Positions 27,411 through 36,736 are shown, counted from the stretch's first letter. The stretch: DNA of 64,000 bases from Stutzerimonas kunmingensis (GCF_021432085.1 NZ_CP090366.1:2232001-2296000); one strand, 5' to 3'. Numbers and translations are program-made. Notes: generated by a model from the letters alone, not told the origin.

Positions 27411-27866
27411 ATGAAGATCGAGCGATTCGAAGACCTGATCGACTGGACACGCGACACCCATGCCATGCTGGCTCGTTGCATGGCTCGCTGTTCCGACAAG
27501 CACGAAGAGACCCGAGCCAAATGGCTGCTGGTCTACATTGCCGACCACGAGAGAGCACTGGCGGAAACGGTCGACAAGATCGAGAAGCATGCCGACCCGA
27601 AGGCATTGCATACCTGGATCTACGACTATCTGACACGCAATCCCGTGTTGCGCAATCAGGCCTGTAAGGCTTACGACACCATGACGGTGGAGGAGATTTC
27701 CCTGGATATCTTCACCATTCATAACCAGGTGATCGATCTCTACCGCTCCTTGGCGCGTCGCGCCGAAATTGATGGTGCACGCAATCTCGCCGAGGACCTT
27801 CTACGCATGGAAGAGCACGAGACCATGCGTCTTGCTCGTCAGGTGAGCCGTATTCACGAGATGTGA
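27411..27866 (+). CDS. Ferritin-like/hemerythrin-like helical protein
   Basis: A 151-residue all-helical protein. Pseudomonads carry close relatives that begin MKIERFEDLIDW and contain ADPKALHTWIYDYL and IHNQVIDLY; they are often labelled ATPase without reason, as no P-loop is present. His17, His46-Glu47, His104 and Glu135-His136 fall one per helix, which would suit a di-iron four-helix bundle, but this is inference. The open frame reaches 18 codons further upstream; ATG 27411 is chosen for its conserved N terminus and GGAG site. No operon partner is evident. Confidence 0.65.
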   Translation: MKIERFEDLIDWTRDTHAMLARCMARCSDKHEETRAKWLLVYIADHERALAETVDKIEKHADPKALHTWIYDYLTRNPVLRNQACKAYDTMTVEEISLDIFTIHNQVIDLYRSLARRAEIDGARNLAEDLLRMEEHETMRLARQVSRIHEM

Positions 27867-27935
27867 TGTCAGTGCGGCCCGTCCTGCCGTCCATGGCAAT
27901 GTCCGATCTCGGCAACACCGGTGCCGCATGTAAAT

Positions 27936-27963
27936 TTGCCCTGTTGCCCTGTTGCCCTGTTGC
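27936..27963 (+). repeat. Octamer tandem repeat (TTGCCCTG)x3
   Basis: Three exact copies of TTGCCCTG (27936-27959) followed by a partial TTGC, in the gap between the ferritin-like gene and the yqaA-like gene. It could vary in copy number by slippage. Confidence 0.8.
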
Positions 27964-28120
27964 AAGGTGACACAGTGACGCCGGCTAGTCTGTCGCGAGT
28001 GAATCGCCGCGGGCTTGGAGGTTCTTACTCAAGCATCATCCCAGCCGCAGTCACCGCCCAAGCGATGCGCTTTCCCGCATACTGCGCGCCGTCAGTCAGC
28101 ATGGTTACGGTTGCATATTG

Positions 28121-28558
28121 ATGGTGTCGCTCTCCGGCTATCTCGGCCTTTTTCTCGCGGCGTTCGGTGCCGCCACGCTGCTACCGATGCAGTCCGAGGC
28201 GGTGCTCGCCGGCCTCCTTCTTTCCGAACGCTACACGGTCTGGGCCCTGGTCGCCGTGGCCAGCCTCGGCAATGTGCTGGGCTCGGTTGTGAACTGGCTG
28301 CTCGGGCGTTACGTCGAGCATTTTCGCCACAAGCGCTGGTTTCCGGTCAACGAGCGGCAACTGACGAAGGCGCAGCACAGCTACCATCGCTACGGTCGCT
28401 GGACCTTGCTGCTCAGCTGGGTGCCGATCATTGGTGATCCGCTGACCCTGGTCGCCGGCGTGATGCGTGAGCCGCTATGGAGCTTTCTGCTGATCGTCAC
28501 GTTGGCGAAGACCGCGCGCTACCTCATGGTGATGGGGTTGACCCTGGGCTGGATGTGA
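28121..28558 (+). CDS. YqaA family (DedA-related) membrane protein
   Basis: A 145-residue inner-membrane protein with four hydrophobic segments. The motifs FGAATLLPMQSEAVLAGLL, SLGNVLGSVVNWLLGRYV and SWVPIIGDPLTLVAGVMR are those of YqaA, a short relative of the DedA/SNARE-associated family, probably lipid-flipping or homeostasis proteins. ATG 28121 is used; a TTG immediately before it is also in frame. It is 75 bases before the AraC regulator gene. Confidence 0.88.
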   Translation: MVSLSGYLGLFLAAFGAATLLPMQSEAVLAGLLLSERYTVWALVAVASLGNVLGSVVNWLLGRYVEHFRHKRWFPVNERQLTKAQHSYHRYGRWTLLLSWVPIIGDPLTLVAGVMREPLWSFLLIVTLAKTARYLMVMGLTLGWM

Positions 28559-28632
28559 CGCAAGGGCTGACAGCGCGACCGTGCCTGGCCGATCATGGCG
28601 GCCAACGACTACAGGGCAGGAAACCGAGCCGC

Positions 28633-29700
28633 ATGACCAGCGAGGCGCAAACGACAGCAGACGAGGCAGCCGTCTCGGCGATAGCCCGCCGGGACAGCAT
28701 CAGCGTCCGCCTGGTAGCCGAGGCGCTGCTGGGTTTCGTGCAGCCCGGGCTATCCACCGGGCAGCTGCTGGATGAGATCGGTCTCGACCCCGCCTGCCTG
28801 CAAGATCCCGACGGCCGCATGGACGTGCGTGACTACTCGCAACTCTGGCTGCGACTGGCGCGGCGCTTCGATGACGAATTCTTCGGCATGGACCCGCGCC
28901 GGCTGCGCTGGGGCAGCTTCGTCTTTCTCAGCCGCAGCTGCATCCAGCAGCCGACACTGGAGAAGGCGCTGGTTCACGCACTGAGCTTTCTCGGGCTGGG
29001 CCTGGAGGACCTGCGTGGCAAGCTGATCCGCAGCCAGAGCCTGGCTGAAGTGTTGCTGCGCGAACGCAACCCCGAGCCGGCGCGAGCCTTTTGCTACTTC
29101 ACCTTCTGGATGCTCCTGCACGGCCTGGCCTGCTGGCTGGTGGGGCGGCGTATCCCGCTGCTGGCGGTCGAGTTGCGTTGTGCCGAACCGGACTACACGG
29201 ATGATTACCGGGTGATGTTCTCCGACAACCTGCGTTTCGGCCGGCCGTCGACGCGGATTATTTTCGCTGCCGAAGTGCTCGATCTGCCGATCCGTCGTAG
29301 CGAAGCAGAATTGCAGGCCTTTCTCGCCGAAGCGCCAGCCAACATCCTGGTGCGTTATCGCGACCACTCCAGCCTGGCCAGTCGCATCAAACAGCACCTG
29401 CGCAGCCTGCCTGCCGAACGCTGGCCAGACAGCGAGACGCTGGCACAGACCCTGTGCATCTCGGCCTCGACCCTGCGTCGCCGGCTGGCGGAGGCGGGGC
29501 AGCCTTATCAGGCCATCAAGGACGGCTTGCGCCAGGAAATGGCCACCGAATGGCTGGCCGACGCCGCCATCAGCTATGGCGAAATCGCCGAGCGGCTGGG
29601 GTTTGCCGATGTCAGTTCGTTCTACAAGGCGTTCCGCAAGTGGACAGGTATCAATCCCGGGCACTACCGCAACCTGATTCTGGCGCCGGCGCGCGCCTGA
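28633..29700 (+). CDS. AraC family regulator (arabinose-binding-like N domain)
   Basis: A 355-residue regulator. The N-terminal two thirds form the variable domain of the OruR/ArgR-like AraC group (GQLLDEIGLDPACLQDPDGRMDVRDYSQLW and a middle RIPLLAVELRCAEPDYTDDYRVMFSDNLRFG), and the C-terminal 100 residues hold both helix-turn-helices (LAQTLCISASTLRRRLAEAG and IAERLGFADVSSFYKAFRKWTG). It sits immediately before, and on the same strand as, an acyl-CoA catabolic operon, so it most likely activates that operon in response to its substrate. Confidence 0.88.
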   Translation: MTSEAQTTADEAAVSAIARRDSISVRLVAEALLGFVQPGLSTGQLLDEIGLDPACLQDPDGRMDVRDYSQLWLRLARRFDDEFFGMDPRRLRWGSFVFLSRSCIQQPTLEKALVHALSFLGLGLEDLRGKLIRSQSLAEVLLRERNPEPARAFCYFTFWMLLHGLACWLVGRRIPLLAVELRCAEPDYTDDYRVMFSDNLRFGRPSTRIIFAAEVLDLPIRRSEAELQAFLAEAPANILVRYRDHSSLASRIKQHLRSLPAERWPDSETLAQTLCISASTLRRRLAEAGQPYQAIKDGLRQEMATEWLADAAISYGEIAERLGFADVSSFYKAFRKWTGINPGHYRNLILAPARA

Positions 29701-29766
29701 TAGCGCGTTGTTGGGCCTGAGGCCTCCAGCTGTCCTCACGCCTTTAGCGATAGCGGGAAGATTGCC

Positions 29767-29784
29767 TTTTGCCATTGGCCAAAA
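29767..29784. promoter_or_regulatory. Imperfect palindrome upstream of the SDR operon
   Basis: TTTTGCCA-T-TGGCCAAAA: a GCCA/TGGC core with flanking T and A tracts offset by one base, about 100 bases before the SDR start codon. It is a candidate regulator site for the acyl-CoA operon. Confidence 0.35.
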
Positions 29785-29885
29785 CGGTCAGGCAGGTTGA
29801 GAACATCGACCATTGCCGCACCCGTGTCGCTGTCCAAAGATAACCCCGGCTTCGCACCGAATAACAACAAGCACGGGAGACAGCC

Positions 29886-30653
29886 ATGCAGATTCGCGAC
29901 AAGGTATTCCTCATTACTGGCGGCGCCTCCGGCCTTGGCGCTGCGGCGGCGCAGGCGCTGGTCGAGGCGGGCGGCAAGGTCGTGCTCGCCGATCTGGACG
30001 AAGCCGCGGCCAACGCCACGGCACAGGCGCTCGGGCCTAGCGCCCTCGGCGTCGCCGCCGACATTCGTGATGAACAGGCCGCGCGCCATGCCGTCGCCGC
30101 CGCCCGCGAACATTTCGGCGCGTTGCACGGGCTGGTCAACTGCGCCGGCGTCGCCGGCGGCGAAAAAGTCCTCGGCCGCAACGGCCCGCACAGTCTGGAC
30201 GGCTTCAGCCGCATCGTCGGCATCAACCTGATCGGTAGCTTCAACATGCTGCGGCTGGCCGCCGAGGCGATGGCCGAGAACGCGCCTGACGAAGGTGGCG
30301 AGCGCGGCGCGATCATCAATACCGCATCGATCGCTGCCTTCGACGGCCAGATCGGCCAGACGGCCTATGCCGCGTCCAAGGGCGGGGTGGTCAGCATGAC
30401 CCTGCCTGCCGCCCGCGAATTGGCGCGCTTCGGCATCCGCGTGATGACCATCGCCCCCGGCGTGTTCGAGACGCCGATGATGGCCGGGATGACCCAGGAA
30501 ATCCGCGACTCGCTGGCCGCCGGCGTGCCGTTTCCGCCACGCCTGGGCCACCCGGCCGAATACGCCGCGCTGGTGCGGCACATCTTCGAGAACAGCATGC
30601 TCAATGGCGAGGTGATCCGTCTCGACGGCGCCTTGCGCATGGCCGCCAAGTGA
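29886..30653 (+). CDS. Short-chain dehydrogenase, 3-hydroxyacyl-CoA dehydrogenase type
   Basis: A 255-residue classical SDR. The cofactor motif is TGGASGLG (residues 11-18), NCAGVAGG follows near residue 87, and the catalytic Tyr161 and Lys165 are in YAASKGG. The sequence resembles type II 3-hydroxyacyl-CoA dehydrogenases (HSD17B10-like), including the late [33 protein letters not shown]. It is the first gene of a five-gene acyl-CoA degradation set; its last bases overlap an upstream in-frame GTG of the thiolase gene, showing close coupling. Confidence 0.9.
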   Translation: MQIRDKVFLITGGASGLGAAAAQALVEAGGKVVLADLDEAAANATAQALGPSALGVAADIRDEQAARHAVAAAREHFGALHGLVNCAGVAGGEKVLGRNGPHSLDGFSRIVGINLIGSFNMLRLAAEAMAENAPDEGGERGAIINTASIAAFDGQIGQTAYAASKGGVVSMTLPAARELARFGIRVMTIAPGVFETPMMAGMTQEIRDSLAAGVPFPPRLGHPAEYAALVRHIFENSMLNGEVIRLDGALRMAAK

Positions 30654-30664
30654 AGGAAGCAGAG

Positions 30665-31849
30665 ATGAAAGATGATCCGATCGTAATCGTCAGCAGTGCG
30701 CGCACGCCCATGGGCGGTTTTCAGGGCGACCTGCAGGGGATGACCGCCTGGCAGCTCGGTGCTGCCGCCATCCGCGCGGCGGTGGAACGCAGCGGCCTGC
30801 CGGCCGAGAACGTGCAGGATGTGCTGATGGGCTGCGTGCTGCCTGCCGGCCAGGGCCAGGCACCGACACGTCAGGCGGCGTTGAGCGCCGGGCTGACCCG
30901 CGCCACCACCTGCACCACGGTCAACAAGATGTGCGGCTCGGGCATGCAGACGGTGATCATGGCCCACGACCAGCTGCTTGCCGGGAGTGCCGATATCGTC
31001 GTCACCGGCGGGATGGAAAGCATGTCCAACGCGCCTTACCTGCTCGACCGAGCCCGTGGCGGCTATCGCATGGGCCATGGGCGGGTGCTCGACCATATGT
31101 TTCTCGACGGTCTGGAAGACTCGTTCGACAAAGGCCGGCTGATGGGCACTTTTGCCGAAGAATGCGCCGACGCGTTCGGCTTCAGCCGTGAAGCCCAGGA
31201 CGCTTACGCGCTCGAGTCCCTGCGCCGCGCTCAGGTGGCAATCAGCGAGGGGCGTTTTGCCGAAGAGATCGTTGCGCTGGAGGTCACCCAGGGCAAACAG
31301 CAGCGGCATATTCGCGACGACGAGCAGCCACCCAAGGCGATGCCGGAAAAGATTCCCAGTCTGAAGCCGGCGTTCCGCGAGGGCGGCACGGTGACTGCGG
31401 CCAACTCCAGCTCGATTTCCGATGGTGCCGCCGCGCTGCTGCTCATGCGCCGCTCCGAAGCCGAGCGCTGGGGCCTGCAGCCACAGGCGGTGATCCACGG
31501 CCACGCGGCCTACGCTGATGCACCGAATCTGTTCACCACAGCGCCGATTGGCGCGATCCGCAAGCTGATGGAGCGCACCGGTTGGTCCACCGAAGACGTT
31601 GATCTGTTCGAGATCAACGAAGCCTTCGCGGTGGTCGCCATGGCCAGCATGCGCGAGTTGGGCTTGGACCACGCCAAGGTCAACGTCAACGGCGGTGCCT
31701 GCGCGCTCGGCCATCCCATCGGTGCCTCGGGCGCGCGGATCCTGGTGACGCTGCTTTCGGCCCTTCGTGCACGTGGTCTGCGCCGTGGCGTGGCGGCGAT
31801 CTGCATCGGCGGCGGCGAAGCCACCGCCATGGCCGTCGAACTGATCTGA
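30665..31849 (+). CDS. Acetyl-CoA C-acyltransferase (thiolase)
   Basis: A 394-residue thiolase that cleaves 3-ketoacyl-CoA with CoA. The nucleophilic cysteine is Cys90 in NKMCGSGMQ, the [11 protein letters not shown] histidine and the late CIGGGEATA cysteine complete the active site. ATG 30665 has AAGGA upstream and is preferred over a GTG five codons earlier. Together with the SDR and the acyl-CoA dehydrogenase it supplies a beta-oxidation round; the order SDR-thiolase-dehydrogenase parallels the PA2552-PA2554 cluster of P. aeruginosa. Confidence 0.93.
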   Translation: MKDDPIVIVSSARTPMGGFQGDLQGMTAWQLGAAAIRAAVERSGLPAENVQDVLMGCVLPAGQGQAPTRQAALSAGLTRATTCTTVNKMCGSGMQTVIMAHDQLLAGSADIVVTGGMESMSNAPYLLDRARGGYRMGHGRVLDHMFLDGLEDSFDKGRLMGTFAEECADAFGFSREAQDAYALESLRRAQVAISEGRFAEEIVALEVTQGKQQRHIRDDEQPPKAMPEKIPSLKPAFREGGTVTAANSSSISDGAAALLLMRRSEAERWGLQPQAVIHGHAAYADAPNLFTTAPIGAIRKLMERTGWSTEDVDLFEINEAFAVVAMASMRELGLDHAKVNVNGGACALGHPIGASGARILVTLLSALRARGLRRGVAAICIGGGEATAMAVELI

Positions 31850-31859
31850 GGAGGCATCC

Positions 31860-32999
31860 ATGCTGCCCAATGAAGATCAAAACGCGATCGCCGAGATGGC
31901 TCGCCAGTTCGCTCAGGAACGGCTGAAGCCTTTCGCCGAACAGTGGAGTCGCGAGCATCGCTATCCCGCCGAGGCGATTGCCGAGATGGCCGCGCTCGGC
32001 TTCTTCGGCATGCTGGTGCCAGAGCAGTGGGGTGGCAGCGACACCGGCTACCTGGCCTATGCCATGGCATTGGAAGAGATCGCCGCCGGCGACGGCGCCT
32101 GCTCGACCATCATGAGCGTGCACAACTCGGTAGGCTGCGTGCCGATCCTGCGTTTCGGCAACGACCAGCAAAAGCGCGACTTCCTCGGTCCGCTAGCACG
32201 CGGCGAGCAGATCGGCGCCTTCGCCCTCACCGAACCACAGGCCGGTTCCGACGCCAGCAGCCTGCGTACTCGTGCCCGGCGTGACGGCGATCATTACGTG
32301 CTCAATGGTGCCAAGCAGTTCATCACGTCGGGCAAGCATGCCGGCACGGTGATCGTCTTTGCGGTGACCGACCCGGACGCCGGCAAGCGCGGTATCAGTG
32401 CCTTCATCGTACCCACCGACAGCCCGGGCTATCAGGTGGTACGGGTCGAGGACAAGCTCGGTCAGCACGCGTCGGATACCTGCCAGATCGCGTTCGAGGA
32501 CCTGCGCGTGCCGGTGGCCAACCGGCTGGGCGAGGAGGGCGAGGGCTATCGCATTGCCCTGGCCAATCTCGAAGGCGGACGCATCGGCATCGCCGCCCAG
32601 GCAGTGGGCATGGCGCGCGCGGCGTTCGAAGCAGCGCGTGATTACGCCCGCGACCGCGAAACCTTCGGCAAGCCGATCATCGAGCATCAGGCCGTGGCCT
32701 TTCGCCTGGCCGACATGGCCACCCAGATCGCCGTGGCACGGCAGATGGTGCATCACGCCGCCGCGCTGCGCGAAGCCGGGCGGCCGGCATTGGTGGAGGC
32801 GTCGATGGCCAAGCTGTTCGCCTCGGAGATGGCGGAGAAGGTCTGTTCCGCCGCGATTCAGACCCTGGGTGGCTACGGCTACCTGTCCGACTTCCCGGTG
32901 GAGCGTATCTACCGCGATGTGCGGGTCTGCCAAATCTACGAAGGCACCAGCGACATCCAGCGCCTGGTCATCGCGCGCAACCTTGGAGGGCCGGCTTGA
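31860..32999 (+). CDS. Acyl-CoA dehydrogenase
   Basis: A 379-residue FAD flavoenzyme that introduces the alpha-beta double bond in acyl-CoA. Typical blocks are [17 protein letters not shown], the HKLGQ-like [22 protein letters not shown], and the C-terminal [18 protein letters not shown] with the catalytic glutamate Glu361. It begins 10 bases after the thiolase with GAGGAGG-like spacing (TGAGGAGGC). Chain-length preference is not readable; the length and sequence fit short or branched chain enzymes. Confidence 0.93.
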   Translation: MLPNEDQNAIAEMARQFAQERLKPFAEQWSREHRYPAEAIAEMAALGFFGMLVPEQWGGSDTGYLAYAMALEEIAAGDGACSTIMSVHNSVGCVPILRFGNDQQKRDFLGPLARGEQIGAFALTEPQAGSDASSLRTRARRDGDHYVLNGAKQFITSGKHAGTVIVFAVTDPDAGKRGISAFIVPTDSPGYQVVRVEDKLGQHASDTCQIAFEDLRVPVANRLGEEGEGYRIALANLEGGRIGIAAQAVGMARAAFEAARDYARDRETFGKPIIEHQAVAFRLADMATQIAVARQMVHHAAALREAGRPALVEASMAKLFASEMAEKVCSAAIQTLGGYGYLSDFPVERIYRDVRVCQIYEGTSDIQRLVIARNLGGPA

Positions 33000-33119
33000 C
33001 CGAAACCAGGTGCGCCTGCGTGCCCTGCGGCGCATCGATACGTGATTTCAGTGGTGCCGGTAGAACGCCGTTTCCTCGACCGGCACTTGCACAATAAAAA
33101 CAAGATAGAGGTAGGAAAC

Positions 33120-34754
33120 ATGCAACCAGGATTGATGCAGAACGCCCCCCTGTTGATCAGCAGCATCGTCACCCACGCCGCCCGTGCTCACGGTGATCGC
33201 GAAATCGTCTCGCGGCTGGTCGACGAACCCCTCTGGCGTTATGACTATGCCGGGCTCGCCGCCCGTTCGGCGCAGGCCGCCAGCATGCTGGGCAAGCTCG
33301 GCATCGGCCCCGGCGATTGCGTGTCGTCGCTGGCCTGGAATACTCACCGTCACTACGAGCTGTTCTTCGCCGTGCCCGGCATCGGCGCCGTGCTGCACAC
33401 GGCCAACCCGCGGCTGTCGGACGAACAGATCGTCTACACCATCAACCACGCCGGCAGTCAGGTGCTGCTATTCGACAGCAGCTTTGCCGAGTGCGTCGCC
33501 CGGCTGCGGCCACGTCTGGGCAACATCCGCCATTTCATTGAACTGGCTGCGCAACCGAGTTCTGGCCTAGAGGATGTCCTGGGCTACGAGCAGCTGATCG
33601 CCGACGAGCAGCCGCTGGACTGGCCGCAGTTCGACGAGAACGCCGGCGCGGTGCTCTGTTACACCTCCGGCACCACTGGCGACCCCAAGGGTGTGCTCTA
33701 CAGCCACCGCTCGGTGGTGCTGCATGCGATGGCCGCCGGCCTGTCCGGCGCGTTCGGCCTGTCCGCCTTCGATTGCATCATGCCGTGCTCGTCGCTCTAT
33801 CACGGCACCGCCTGGGGCATCCCATTTGCCGCGGCGATCAATGGCTGCAAGTTCGTGCTGCCGTGCGACAAGATGGACGGCGCGAGCCTGCAGGAACTGA
33901 TCAAGACCGAGGGCGTGACCCTGTCCGGCGGCGTGCCGACCATCTGGACCATGTACCTCGCCCATCTGGAACGTAGCGGTGAGGATTCCGGCAGTCTGGC
34001 GCGGCTGGTGATCGGCGGTTCCGCCGTGCCGCGGGCGATGGCCGAAACCTTCCAGACCAAGTACGGCGTCGCGGTCTGCCAGCTCTGGGGGATGACCGAG
34101 ACCAGCCCGCTGGGTGTTGTGGCCACGCCGACGCCGAAACTGGCCGAACGTGGTCAGCAAGCGACCAACGACACCATCTGGACCCGTCAGGGCCGCCTGC
34201 AATTCGGTATCGAGCTGAAGATCGTCGATGAGGAAGGGCGCGAGCTGCCATGCGATGGCGTCAGTTCTGGCAGCCTCAAGGTGCGCGGCCCCTGGACGGT
34301 CGAGCGCTACTACCGCAGCGAAAAAAGCGCGCTGGATGAGGATGGCTGGTTCGATACCGGTGACATCGCCACGCTGGATGCCGATGGCTTCATGCGCATC
34401 ACCGACCGCAGCAAGGACGTGATCAAGTCCGGCGGCGAATGGGTCAGCTCCATCGATATCGAGAACGTCGCGGCGGCCTGTCCCGGGGTGAAGGTGGCAG
34501 CCGTGGTCGGCGTATTCCACCCCAAATGGGAGGAGCGCCCGGTACTGGTGATCGAGCCGCATGTCGATGCTGAGGTTACGGTCGAGACGATCCTCGCCCA
34601 TCTGGAGCCGAACATCGTCAAGTGGTGGATGCCGGACGCGGTGATCTTCGACGCGGTGCCATTGACCGCCACCGGCAAGATCGACAAGAAGGTGCTGCGC
34701 GAGCGCTATCGCAACCATCTGGTCGAGAACCAGCCCAGCGCCGTGAACCAGTAA
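33120..34754 (+). CDS. Acyl-CoA synthetase (AMP-binding, FadD family)
   Basis: A 544-residue adenylate-forming ligase that activates a fatty acid with ATP and CoA. The P-loop YTSGTTGDPKG lies near residues 181-191, LWGMTETSPLG and DGWFDTGDIATLD follow, and the catalytic lysine is in LTATGKIDKKVL near the C terminus. It resembles long- or medium-chain fatty-acid ligases of the AlkK type. ATG 33120 has GAGGTAGGA upstream; the frame is open 26 codons earlier. It supplies CoA esters to the preceding three enzymes. Confidence 0.93.
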   Translation: MQPGLMQNAPLLISSIVTHAARAHGDREIVSRLVDEPLWRYDYAGLAARSAQAASMLGKLGIGPGDCVSSLAWNTHRHYELFFAVPGIGAVLHTANPRLSDEQIVYTINHAGSQVLLFDSSFAECVARLRPRLGNIRHFIELAAQPSSGLEDVLGYEQLIADEQPLDWPQFDENAGAVLCYTSGTTGDPKGVLYSHRSVVLHAMAAGLSGAFGLSAFDCIMPCSSLYHGTAWGIPFAAAINGCKFVLPCDKMDGASLQELIKTEGVTLSGGVPTIWTMYLAHLERSGEDSGSLARLVIGGSAVPRAMAETFQTKYGVAVCQLWGMTETSPLGVVATPTPKLAERGQQATNDTIWTRQGRLQFGIELKIVDEEGRELPCDGVSSGSLKVRGPWTVERYYRSEKSALDEDGWFDTGDIATLDADGFMRITDRSKDVIKSGGEWVSSIDIENVAAACPGVKVAAVVGVFHPKWEERPVLVIEPHVDAEVTVETILAHLEPNIVKWWMPDAVIFDAVPLTATGKIDKKVLRERYRNHLVENQPSAVNQ

Positions 34755-34829
34755 CGCCTGTTACCCATACGCGCTCCGTGCTTCGGTGCGGGGCGCGTCT
34801 GCGTGCGTGTGCATCAAGGAGATCGACCC

Positions 34830-35912
34830 ATGAACGAACACGACGCCACCCGTAGCGGACCGCTGTGCGGCCTGCGCGTGCTGGAGTTCGCCGGCATCGG
34901 CCCCGGCCCGCATTGCGCCATGCTGCTGGCCGACATGGGCGCCGAGGTGCTGCGCATCGAGCGCGAAGGCGGCAATGGCTGGCCGAACCCGGTGGTCGAT
35001 CGCGGGCGCAAGACGCTGACCCTCGACATCCGCAGTGTGGCTGGGCGAGAGCGCTGTCTGACGCTGGCCGTGGACGCCGACGTGCTGATCGAAGGCTTCC
35101 GCCCCGGGGTGATGGAACGGCTGGGGCTGGGCCCGGACGAACTGCTGGCGCGCAATCCGCGGCTGATCTACGGACGCATGACCGGTTGGGGGCAGACTGG
35201 GCCGTTGGCCAGGGCTGCCGGGCACGACATAAACTACATCGCCTTGACCGGCGCGCTGGCGGCAATCCGCGGCGAGAGCGGGACGGCGATTCCGCCGTTG
35301 AACCTGGTCGGTGATTTCGGCGGCGGCTCGCTCTATCTCGCCGTCGGCATCCTCGCCGCGCTGTGGGAGCGCGAACGTTCGGGGCAGGGGCAGGTGATCG
35401 ATGCGGCGATCGTCGATGGCGTGTCGTCGTTGATGACCTTCTTCGCCGGCCTGCTGCCGAGCGGGCGGATCGACATGCAACGCGAACGCAATCCGCTGGC
35501 TGGCGCTGCGCCGAACTACCGTTGCTATTGCTGCGCCGATGGTCGCGAGATTGCAATCGGGCCGCTGGAGCCACAGTTCTGGCACGAGTTGCTGGAGCGA
35601 TTAGACGCGCCGGAAGCGCTCTGGGCGGGTTGCGCCGATCCGGCCGAATGGCCTGCGCAGAGCGAGCTGCTGGAGCAGCTGTTCGCGACCCGCACGCGAG
35701 CCGAATGGTGCGCCTTGCTCGAGGGCAGCGACGCCTGCTTCGCGCCCGTGCTTGAACTGGAAGAAGCGGCGCAGCACCCGCATCTGCGCCAGCGTGGCGT
35801 TTACCAGGACCTTGATGGTGAGCTGCAGGCAGCACCGGCGCCGCGTTTTTCCCGCACGCCCGGCAAGGCGAGGCGGACGTTACGTTGCAGTGCGGAAGAG
35901 GGGTGGGACTGA
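34830..35912 (+). CDS. CaiB/BaiF family CoA transferase, alpha-methylacyl-CoA racemase-like
   Basis: A 360-residue family III CoA-transferase. GLRVLEFAGIGPGPHCAMLLADMGAEVLRIE at the N terminus and NLVGDFGGGSLYLAVGILAALWERERSGQGQVIDAAIVDG in the middle match alpha-methylacyl-CoA racemase more closely than formyl-CoA transferase. HDINYIAL (about residues 132-139) provides the catalytic His/Asp pair. An AAGGAG site lies seven bases before ATG 34830. A racemase at the end of a beta-oxidation cluster suggests that the pathway handles methyl-branched acids, where only the S isomer is oxidised. Confidence 0.88.
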   Translation: MNEHDATRSGPLCGLRVLEFAGIGPGPHCAMLLADMGAEVLRIEREGGNGWPNPVVDRGRKTLTLDIRSVAGRERCLTLAVDADVLIEGFRPGVMERLGLGPDELLARNPRLIYGRMTGWGQTGPLARAAGHDINYIALTGALAAIRGESGTAIPPLNLVGDFGGGSLYLAVGILAALWERERSGQGQVIDAAIVDGVSSLMTFFAGLLPSGRIDMQRERNPLAGAAPNYRCYCCADGREIAIGPLEPQFWHELLERLDAPEALWAGCADPAEWPAQSELLEQLFATRTRAEWCALLEGSDACFAPVLELEEAAQHPHLRQRGVYQDLDGELQAAPAPRFSRTPGKARRTLRCSAEEGWD

Positions 35913-36229
35913 GTTGCACAGCTGACGTTAAGCACTGTTACGACGTACGCAGGCTTGCGCGCGAGTATCGAAGTCGACGACTTTCATGCTGCGAAAAAAA
36001 GCGCGTCCATTATTGGGCAAGCAGTCAGGAAAATGATTCCTGAATATATAACGCTTATATCGCAACACTGTTCAAAGTAATCATTCGGGGGTCGACCAAA
36101 GTAGTGTGCAGCGCCCGTAAAGCGCGGCCTAGACGTGCCGCACGTCGGTTTTGGTTTGCGAGTTGGCACCAGCTGACTACTATGAAAACGGAGGCTGCTT
36201 ATTACAACAAAAACGGGGAGTACAACGTC
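35913..36229. other. Intergenic region with an AT-rich island and two inverted repeats
   Basis: About 315 bases with no gene. It is clearly more AT-rich than its surroundings between 35990 and 36090 and carries the two perfect inverted repeats listed separately. It presumably holds the promoter of the following small membrane protein. Confidence 0.6.
36025..36060. repeat. Two adjacent perfect inverted repeats in an AT-rich island
   Basis: TCAGGAA-AATGA-TTCCTGA at 36025-36043, then ATATAA-CGC-TTATAT at 36046-36060. Neither is followed by a T tract, so they look like operator or promoter elements rather than terminators. Confidence 0.7.
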
Positions 36230-36448
36230 ATGATTAATGATGCCGAACAACAAGTAGTTGCACTTGAACTGTGCCGTTTCCTGGCCCACTGCGTCGCTGC
36301 GATCGTTGTCGTGGGGATGCTGTTCGTGGCCCTCGTCGGATCCTGGCACGCTGCCCTCAGTGTAGGTGTCGTCCCTTTGCTCGCCATCATGGCCTGCGAT
36401 TACCTAGCGAGACGCAAGGAAACTGCTGTGCAGACAGCAGACGCCTGA
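36230..36448 (+). CDS. Small membrane protein, function unknown
   Basis: A 72-residue protein with two hydrophobic helices (CVAAIVVVGMLFVALVG and ALSVGVVPLLAIMACDYLA) and a short charged tail. ATG 36230 has a GGGGAG site nine bases upstream; an ATG 16 codons earlier has none. I do not recognise a family. It lies between the acyl-CoA operon and the CrcZ/CrcY-like RNA on the same strand, with a structured inverted repeat after it. Confidence 0.6.
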   Translation: MINDAEQQVVALELCRFLAHCVAAIVVVGMLFVALVGSWHAALSVGVVPLLAIMACDYLARRKETAVQTADA

Positions 36449-36501
36449 TACGACACAGGCGCTAACCAGCCGAAGAACCTTTTTATGCCCATCGAGCGAT
36501 A

Positions 36502-36534
36502 GACACCCTGACAGTGAACCACTGCCGGGGTGTC
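36502..36534. repeat. Nested inverted repeat after the small membrane protein gene
   Basis: GACACCC (36502-36508) pairs with GGGTGTC (36528-36534), and inside it CAGTG (36512-36516) pairs with CACTG (36520-36524). No T tract follows. It could be a 3'-end hairpin for the small membrane protein mRNA or a protein-binding site. Confidence 0.5.
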
Positions 36535-36602
36535 CTGCGTTATGCAGCCGCGAATCGGCTGTATCACTATCGCGCCCTTGCACGTCGCCGCGCACAGAGG
36601 CG

Positions 36603-36708
36603 GTTACCCAAAGGTGTTACTCCTTTCGTACAGCGTAACGGTCACTGAGGTGGGCGGTAACGAATCAGGCGCGGATTCTGTGCTCTCTGTGCATGTCCAA
36701 ATCGTAAC
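36603..36708. promoter_or_regulatory. Activator-site cluster (five GTTAC/GTAAC half-sites)
   Basis: GTTAC occurs at 36603-36607 and 36616-36620, and its reverse complement GTAAC at 36635-36639, 36657-36661 and 36704-36708. The cluster ends 29 bases before a sigma-54 promoter, the position expected for an enhancer-binding protein. CbrB, the activator of crcZ/crcY, is the obvious candidate; that is inference from context. Confidence 0.55.
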
Positions 36709-36736
36709 CTATTGAAAAATATGGAATTATCAAAAC

